Position numbers and translations under genes: made by a program. Below, in pieces: positions 49,237 to 53,883 of a stretch of DNA of 53,883 bases (position 1 is its first letter; each line of letters starts with the position of its first letter). The notes under the pieces were generated by a model. That model was not told where the DNA came from. It worked only from the letters and a program-made list of their open reading frames with translations, and searched no databases. The stretch comes from Phenylobacterium sp. (GTDB lineage Bacteria > Pseudomonadota > Alphaproteobacteria > Caulobacterales > Caulobacteraceae): NCBI RefSeq assembly GCF_030697305.1, contig NZ_JAUYQL010000048.1, forward strand, positions 1 through 53,883, written 5' to 3'.

Positions 49237-50129
49237 AGCCCATTCCCCGCATCCTGCCGCTGGCCGGCATCGCGATAGGCGGCGTGCTGGCCATCAACGC
49301 GCTTTCGGGCGCGCGCGACCTGCCGGACCTTCTGAGCGGCGCCAAGGCGTTCGCCGAGCAGGCCGCCAAACCCGAGAAGGGCGCCAAGGCCGATCCGAAG
49401 GCGAAGGCCGAGGCGGCCGACGCGGCTGCGGACGCCGCCAAGGATGTCGCGGCCAAGGCGGCCTTGCCGCCGGCGAGCATCAAGCCTGGGGCGGTCTGCG
49501 CGCCCACCGCGGCCGAACTCGCCAAGGAAGCCGGACTGTCGCCCGCCGAGCTGCAGGTGCTGCAGAGCCTGGGCGCGCGTCGCGGCCAGCTCGACAGCCG
49601 CGAGCAGCAGCTCGATGTGCAACTCGCCCTGCTGGCGGCGGCTGAGAGCAAGCTGGACGCCAAGATCAAGGCGCTGAACGGGCTGAAAGGCGACATCAAC
49701 GGCCTGCTCAATCAGGCCGATACGAAGGAACAGGCCGAGATCGACCGGCTGGTGAAGGTGTTCGAGGGCATGAAGGCCAAGGACGCCGCGCCGCGCATGG
49801 TGCTGATCGACGACGCTGTGCGTCTGCCGATCGCCGCCAAGATGAAGGAGCGCGCGCTGTCGGCGATCCTCGCCCAGATGCCGCCGGCCGAGGCCAAGCG
49901 GCTGACCGAGTCCCTGGCCAAACGGTTCACCGACGCTCGCGCAAAGGCGAGCGCCGGGGTCGCCGCCGCCGCACCTGCCGCCACGCCTGCTGCGCCTCCC
50001 GCCAAGGCCGCGGCCAAGGCACCCGCGCGCAAGGCCGCCCCGCCGGCGGCCCAGGCCGCCGCCGCGCCCGCGCCCACGCCGGCGAAGGACACAGCGCCTG
50101 CCGCGTCGCCGGCGCCCAAGGCGGGCTGA
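49233..50129 (+). CDS. MotE-like flagellar protein
   Basis: 298 residues. Residues about 1-25 are a signal/anchor (ILPLAGIAIGGVLAINALSG). A coiled coil at about 100-170 (LQVLQSLGARRGQLDSREQQLDVQLALLAAAESKLDAKIKALNGLKGD) is followed by the MgtE-N/MotE-type helical domain (DRLVKVFEGMKAKDAAPRMVLIDDAVRLPIAAKMKERALSAILAQMPPAEAKRLTESLAKR), then an Ala/Pro/Lys low-complexity tail. MotE in rhizobia is a periplasmic chaperone for MotC. The same domain occurs in alpha-proteobacteria next to fliM. No MotC gene is visible. ATGA overlap with the preceding gene. Confidence 0.78.
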   Translation: MKPIPRILPLAGIAIGGVLAINALSGARDLPDLLSGAKAFAEQAAKPEKGAKADPKAKAEAADAAADAAKDVAAKAALPPASIKPGAVCAPTAAELAKEAGLSPAELQVLQSLGARRGQLDSREQQLDVQLALLAAAESKLDAKIKALNGLKGDINGLLNQADTKEQAEIDRLVKVFEGMKAKDAAPRMVLIDDAVRLPIAAKMKERALSAILAQMPPAEAKRLTESLAKRFTDARAKASAGVAAAAPAATPAAPPAKAAAKAPARKAAPPAAQAAAAPAPTPAKDTAPAASPAPKAG

Positions 50130-50133
50130 GGCG

Positions 50134-53037
50134 ATGCGGCTGCGTCAGGCTCTGCGCTCCGGCGTCGTGGCGATCTCCATCGGCGCGGTCGCCGCGCCGG
50201 CGGGCGCCGCCCCGCCGCCTGCGCGCGCCGGCGTCGAGGTCCGCGTGGCTGAGGCCAAGACCTTCTCGCGCATCGAGTTCCGGGGCGCGTCCGTCGCCGC
50301 GCGCCAGGACGGCCAGACGCTGATCCTGACCTTCAACCGTGACGCCGATCCGGACATCGCCAGGCTCAAGGTCGACCCGCCGCGTTGGGTCGAGTCCGCC
50401 CGCGCCGCGCACACCGGCGGCCGGCTGCAGATCGTCCTGACGCTGGCCAAGGACGCCGAGGCCAAGGTCGGGACCGCCGACGGCGCGACCTACGTCAACG
50501 TCTTCGAACGCAAGGCCCCCGATCCGGCCGAGCAGGCCGCGGCCGACGCTCTAGCGGCCCCGCCTGCCGATCCGGAGCCCAACCGTCCCGACCCGCTGCC
50601 GCCCGGCGGCGTGGTGAAGATGGACGCCAAGGTCGCCAACGGCCAGACGGTGCTTAGCTTCCCGTTCGCCCGGCCTGCCGGCGCGGCGGTATTCCGTCGC
50701 GGTGAGGCGGTGTGGGTGGTGTTCGACGCGCCGGCCTCGCTCGACATCGCCCAGGCGCCGCGCGGCGTGCGCGAAGCCTCGTCCATCCAGACCTATCGCG
50801 GGGCGGATTATGCCGCCCTGCGCATCACTTCGCCGACCGGCACACCGGTGTTCGCCAGCGCCCAGGGGCCGGTGTGGAGCATCGCCTTCGGGCCCGGCGC
50901 GCATGGCGAGCAGTCCCTGGTGCGTGTCACCCGCGACGAAGCCGGCGGCCCCGCCGCGCTGAAAGCGCCGCTGGCCGGGGTCACGCGGATCATCCAGTTG
51001 CCCGATCCGGGCGCCGGCGACACCCTGACCGTGGCCACCGCTCTTGGTCCTAGCAAGGGCCTGCCGTCACGCCGCGAGTACGTGCAGATGGCGCTGCTGC
51101 CGTCGATGCAGGGCTTGGCGGTGGAGTCCTACGTCGAGGACCTGATGGTCGCCCGCGACGGCGACATCCTGCGTATCGGCCGACCCCGGGGTCTGAGCCT
51201 GTCGCCCGCCTGGGCGTCGCGCCAGCACGAGGCCTCCGCCGGCCTCGGCGCGCCGCAACCCGCCGCCATGCCGGCGATGATCGGCGCCGACTGGGCCAAG
51301 ACCGGCTCCGGCGGCTTCCTCGCCCGTTACAACGCCCTGCTCAGCGCGGCTACCGACGAGAGCGGGGCAGGGCGCGACGCGCCGACCGACGCACGCATGG
51401 CGCTCGCCCGCTTCCTGGTCGGCAGCGAACTGTCGTTCGAGGCGATCGGCGTGCTTAACGACGCGGCCCGCGCCAAACCCGGGTTGATGGACGACCCGGA
51501 ATTCCGCGGCCTGCGCGGCATCGCCCGGGTGATGGCCCGCCGCTACAAAGAGGCCCAGGCCGACTTCTCCTCGCCGGTGCTGGCCGACGATCCGTCTAGC
51601 GGCCTTTGGCGCGCCTACGCCGCCGCCCAGCTCGCCCAGTGGCCGGAGGTGCGCCAGCAGTTCGCGGTCGGCGCCCAGGCGTTCAGCATGTTCACGCCGA
51701 TGTGGAAGGCCCGGTTCGCCACCGCCGACGCCCAAGCGGCCCTGGCGCTGGGCGACCTGGACGGAGCGACGGCCCGGATCAACCTCGCGATGATGGACCC
51801 ACCGGACTCGCTCGAAGTCCTGGCCACCCGCCTGGTGCAGGCCCGCGTCGTAGAGGCCCAGGGGTTCAAGGACCGGGCCTTGCGCATCTACACCGCGATC
51901 AGCCGCGCGCCGGTTGAGCAACTCTCGGCGCCGGCGCTGCTGCGCGCCACACAGATCCGCATGGAGAGCGGCAAGATCACGCCCGTGCAGGCGGCCAATG
52001 TATTCGACGGCCTGCGCTATCGCTGGCGGGGCGATGCAACCGAGCTGGAGACCATCCGCCTGCTGGGGCGGCTGTATCTCGACCAGGGACGCTACCGGGA
52101 GGCGCTGGAGGCGCTGCGTTCGGCGGGCCAGCGGCTGCCGGACCTGCCCGAGGCGCTGCAGCTGCAGGCCGACCTCGCGGCCGCCTTCCGCGCGCTGTTC
52201 CTGGAGGGAATGGCCGACGGGCTCGAGCCTGTGCAGGCGCTGGCGCTGTTCTACGACTTCAAGGAGCTGACTCCGATCGGCGCCGACGGCGACCTGATGG
52301 TGCGCAAGCTGGTGCGCAGACTGGTCGACGTCGACCTGCTGGACCAGGCGGCCGAGCTGCTGAAATACCAGGCCGACAATCGTCTGGAAGGCCCGGCGCG
52401 CTCGCAGGTGGCGACGGATCTGGCGCTCATCTACCTGATGGACCGCAAGCCCGAGCAGGCGATTCAGGCGATCAACAATTCCCGCACCACCGTGCTGCCC
52501 ACCGCGCTCAACAACGAGCGGCGGCTGATTGAGGCGCGCGCCTGGAGCGCTCTGGGGCGCAATGACTCGGCCCTGGAGATCCTCGGCAAGGACGCCTCGC
52601 GCGACGCCGAAGAGCTGCGTGGCGAGATCACCTGGCGCCAGAAGAACTGGGCCGGCGCCGGCGGACTGTTCGAGAAGACCCTGGGCGATCGCTGGAAGAA
52701 TTCAGAACCCCTGTCGACCGAGGACGAGGGCCGCCTGCTGCGCGCCGGCGTCGCCTACAGTTTGGCGGGCGACGACGCTTCGCTGGCGCGCATGCGCGAG
52801 CGCTATCGGGGCTTCTATGATCAGGCGCGCAATCCCGAGGCGCTGCGCGTGGCGCTGTCGGGCGTGGGCGACGGCCCGCTCAGCGTCGGAGACTTCGGCC
52901 GGATCACCGCCGACAACGAAGCCTTCGCCGGCTGGGTCGACAAGATGAAGCAGCGTTTCAAGCAGGCCCCGGCCAAGCTCCCCGCCGCTCCGGCGAAGCA
53001 GGCCCAGGCCGCTGCTCCGGCTCCGGCGAAGGGGTAG
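50134..53037 (+). CDS. Large exported TPR-repeat protein of the fliL operon
   Basis: 967 residues. Residues 1-26 are a signal peptide (LRSGVVAISIGAVAAPAGAA). About 33-125 form an AMIN-like beta domain (FSRIEFRGASVAARQDGQTLILTFNRDA), and a similar VANGQTVLSFPFARPAGAAVFRRGEAVWVVFDAP repeat follows at about 165-200. From about 385 to the end it is helical repeat (ARFLVGSELSFEAIGVLNDAARAKPGLMDDPEFRGLRGIARVMARRYKEAQADF), with many TPR-like units and an Ala/Pro/Lys tail. It is the last gene of the operon, 4 bases after the MotE-like gene. Probably a periplasmic scaffold for the motor. The family is known beside alpha-proteobacterial fliM/motE, but its function is not. Confidence 0.78.
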   Translation: MRLRQALRSGVVAISIGAVAAPAGAAPPPARAGVEVRVAEAKTFSRIEFRGASVAARQDGQTLILTFNRDADPDIARLKVDPPRWVESARAAHTGGRLQIVLTLAKDAEAKVGTADGATYVNVFERKAPDPAEQAAADALAAPPADPEPNRPDPLPPGGVVKMDAKVANGQTVLSFPFARPAGAAVFRRGEAVWVVFDAPASLDIAQAPRGVREASSIQTYRGADYAALRITSPTGTPVFASAQGPVWSIAFGPGAHGEQSLVRVTRDEAGGPAALKAPLAGVTRIIQLPDPGAGDTLTVATALGPSKGLPSRREYVQMALLPSMQGLAVESYVEDLMVARDGDILRIGRPRGLSLSPAWASRQHEASAGLGAPQPAAMPAMIGADWAKTGSGGFLARYNALLSAATDESGAGRDAPTDARMALARFLVGSELSFEAIGVLNDAARAKPGLMDDPEFRGLRGIARVMARRYKEAQADFSSPVLADDPSSGLWRAYAAAQLAQWPEVRQQFAVGAQAFSMFTPMWKARFATADAQAALALGDLDGATARINLAMMDPPDSLEVLATRLVQARVVEAQGFKDRALRIYTAISRAPVEQLSAPALLRATQIRMESGKITPVQAANVFDGLRYRWRGDATELETIRLLGRLYLDQGRYREALEALRSAGQRLPDLPEALQLQADLAAAFRALFLEGMADGLEPVQALALFYDFKELTPIGADGDLMVRKLVRRLVDVDLLDQAAELLKYQADNRLEGPARSQVATDLALIYLMDRKPEQAIQAINNSRTTVLPTALNNERRLIEARAWSALGRNDSALEILGKDASRDAEELRGEITWRQKNWAGAGGLFEKTLGDRWKNSEPLSTEDEGRLLRAGVAYSLAGDDASLARMRERYRGFYDQARNPEALRVALSGVGDGPLSVGDFGRITADNEAFAGWVDKMKQRFKQAPAKLPAAPAKQAQAAAPAPAKG

Positions 53038-53054
53038 TCGGCTTCCCTCAACAC

Positions 53055-53144
53055 CGCTCATCCCGGCGAAAGTCGGGACCCAAGCGGGCTGTCGGCGCAC
53101 AAATCGTGACTCAGCTTGGGCCCCGGCTTTCGCCGGGGTGAGCG
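53055..53144. repeat. Inverted repeat between convergent TPR and fliP genes
   Basis: Two 31-base arms (53055-53085 and 53114-53144) match in inverted orientation at 28 of 31 positions, separated by 28 bases. Each arm also folds on itself (CCCGGCGAAAGTCGGG; CCCCGGCTTTCGCCGGGG). The sequence TCATCCCGGCGAAAGCCGGGACCCAAGC is, from memory, a dispersed element of Caulobacter-like genomes. In the gap between convergent genes it could end transcription both ways. Confidence 0.8.
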
Positions 53145-53154
53145 GGGTGAGGGC

Positions 53155-53883
53155 TCAACCCCCGCCCGCGCCGCGCTGGAAGCTTTCCACCAGGCTGCCG
53201 CAGACCAGACGCCATCCGTCCACCAGGACGAAGAAGATCAGCTTGAACGGCAGGGACACCACCACGGGGGGCAGCATCATCATGCCCATGCTCATCAGCA
53301 CGCTCGCCACCACCAGGTCGATCACCAGGAACGGCACGAACAGCAGGAAACCGATCTCGAACGCGCGCTTCAGCTCCGAGATCATGAACGCCGGCGTCAC
53401 CACCTGGATCGGGGTGTCGGCGATGGTGCGGGGCCGTTCGATCTTCGACAGCCGCACGAACAGCGCCAGATCCTCACGGTCCACCTGACTCAGCATGAAG
53501 GTCTTCACCGGCGCGCCGGCGGCGTCGAAGGCGGCGGGCAGCTCCATCTGCTGGTCCAGCAGCGGCTTGATCCCGTCGTCGTAGGAGCGCTGAAGGGTCG
53601 GGCCCATGACGATGGCGGTGAGGAACAGCGCCAGGCTGATGATCACCGCGTTGGGCGGGCTCTGCTGCAGGCCCAGCGCCGTGCGAAGCAGCGACAGAAC
53701 CACCACGATGCGCACGAACGAGGTGGTCATGATGACGATCGACGGCGCCAGCGACAGCACCGTCATCAACCCGATGAGCTGGACGACGCGCTCGGTCAGT
53801 CCGGCTCCGGTGCCGAGATTTATGTTCAGAGCCTGGGCGGCGGCGGCCATCGGGAAGATCAGGCTGGCCAGCGTGGTGACGGC
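53155..53883 (-). CDS. fliP: Flagellar export gate protein FliP, cut by the right edge
   Basis: Inner-membrane subunit of the FliP-FliQ-FliR export gate. The visible part is about 242 residues and the 5' end lies beyond the window. The frame is open to the last base, and the sequence there (AVTTLASLIFPMAAAAQALN) reads as a signal peptide that continues past the edge; the Met at 53850 is thus internal. Core motifs are LIGLMTVLSLAPSIVIMTTSFVRIVVVLSLLRTALGLQQSPPNAVIISLALFLTAIVMGP and the end PAFMISELKRAFEIGFLLFVPFLVIDLVVASVLMSMGMMMLPPVVVSLPFKLIFFVLVDGW. Convergent with the fliL operon. Confidence 0.97.
   Translation of the reverse strand, partial: AVTTLASLIFPMAAAAQALNINLGTGAGLTERVVQLIGLMTVLSLAPSIVIMTTSFVRIVVVLSLLRTALGLQQSPPNAVIISLALFLTAIVMGPTLQRSYDDGIKPLLDQQMELPAAFDAAGAPVKTFMLSQVDREDLALFVRLSKIERPRTIADTPIQVVTPAFMISELKRAFEIGFLLFVPFLVIDLVVASVLMSMGMMMLPPVVVSLPFKLIFFVLVDGWRLVCGSLVESFQRGAGGG

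Noticed and set aside
1-53883. CRISPR arrays, insertion sequences, prophage, toxin-antitoxin pairs, rRNA operons
   Set aside because: No regularly spaced direct repeats, transposase or phage structural proteins, or rRNA sequence seen on reading both strands.

Overview
This is chromosomal DNA of high G+C content, densely coding on both strands, most likely from the Caulobacteraceae (Caulobacter or Phenylobacterium type). Four things point there: the flagellar operon order fliF-fliG-flbE/fliH-fliN-flbD-flhA; a fliL-fliM-PflI-like-MotE-like operon divergent from flgF-flgG-flgA-flgH; a circularly permuted (two-piece) tmRNA gene next to an alpha-type sspB; and a promoter that fits the Caulobacter biosynthetic consensus (TTGACGS-N10-14-GCTANAWC, from memory). 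I see no insertion sequence, prophage, CRISPR array, rRNA or canonical tRNA.

Layout. 1-7.8 kb: end of a GNAT acetyltransferase gene, then the fliF operon on the minus strand (MS-ring, rotor switch, export gate and the sigma-54 activator FlbD). 7.9-11.9 kb: a membrane-anchored serine hydrolase, a secreted caspase-like C13 peptidase, the ClpXP adaptor SspB and the permuted tmRNA gene ssrA, all on the minus strand. 11.9-19.6 kb: a long minus-strand run from miaA through a TSUP permease, a family-2 glycosyltransferase and a proline-dehydrogenase-like protein into the ilvB-GFA-ilvN block. The ilv block has its own promoter, a branched-chain leader peptide with a TTG start, and an attenuator-like terminator. 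19.5-21.1 kb: serB, whose start codon overlaps that of divergent miaA, and a HAD phosphatase. 21.1-26.2 kb: palindromic repeats, a VOC protein, hflK-hflC, the Mrp-type ATPase and a short-chain dehydrogenase.

26.2-31.4 kb: tightly packed plus-strand genes (two GST-like proteins, a molybdopterin-domain-like secreted protein, DUF3253, a UDG-like protein, a lipoprotein lysophospholipase, leucine dehydrogenase). 31.4-38 kb: a small basic protein, a transglutaminase, an SOS-box-controlled pair (DNA-repair radical SAM protein plus UdgX), a TetR regulator, a VWA protein and a catalytically dead serine-recombinase-like DNA-binding protein. 38.2-43.7 kb: a histone-deacetylase-like enzyme, a histidine phosphatase, the xseB-ispA-dxs operon (start of isoprenoid synthesis) and a hemerythrin protein. 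43.7-53.9 kb: the second flagellar block. flgF-flgG-flgA-flgH (rod, its chaperone, L-ring) reads leftward from a clear sigma-54 promoter; fliL-fliM-DUF6468/PflI-MotE-like-TPR reads rightward; fliP is cut by the right edge.

The two flagellar blocks fit together: FlbD, encoded in the first, is the expected activator of the sigma-54 flgF promoter in the second. The strongest non-routine signals are the ilv leader, the SOS-controlled UdgX module, the ssrA-sspB-C13 peptidase neighbourhood, the dead recombinase and the overlapping miaA/serB start codons. All assignments are from reading the sequence; no database search was run.
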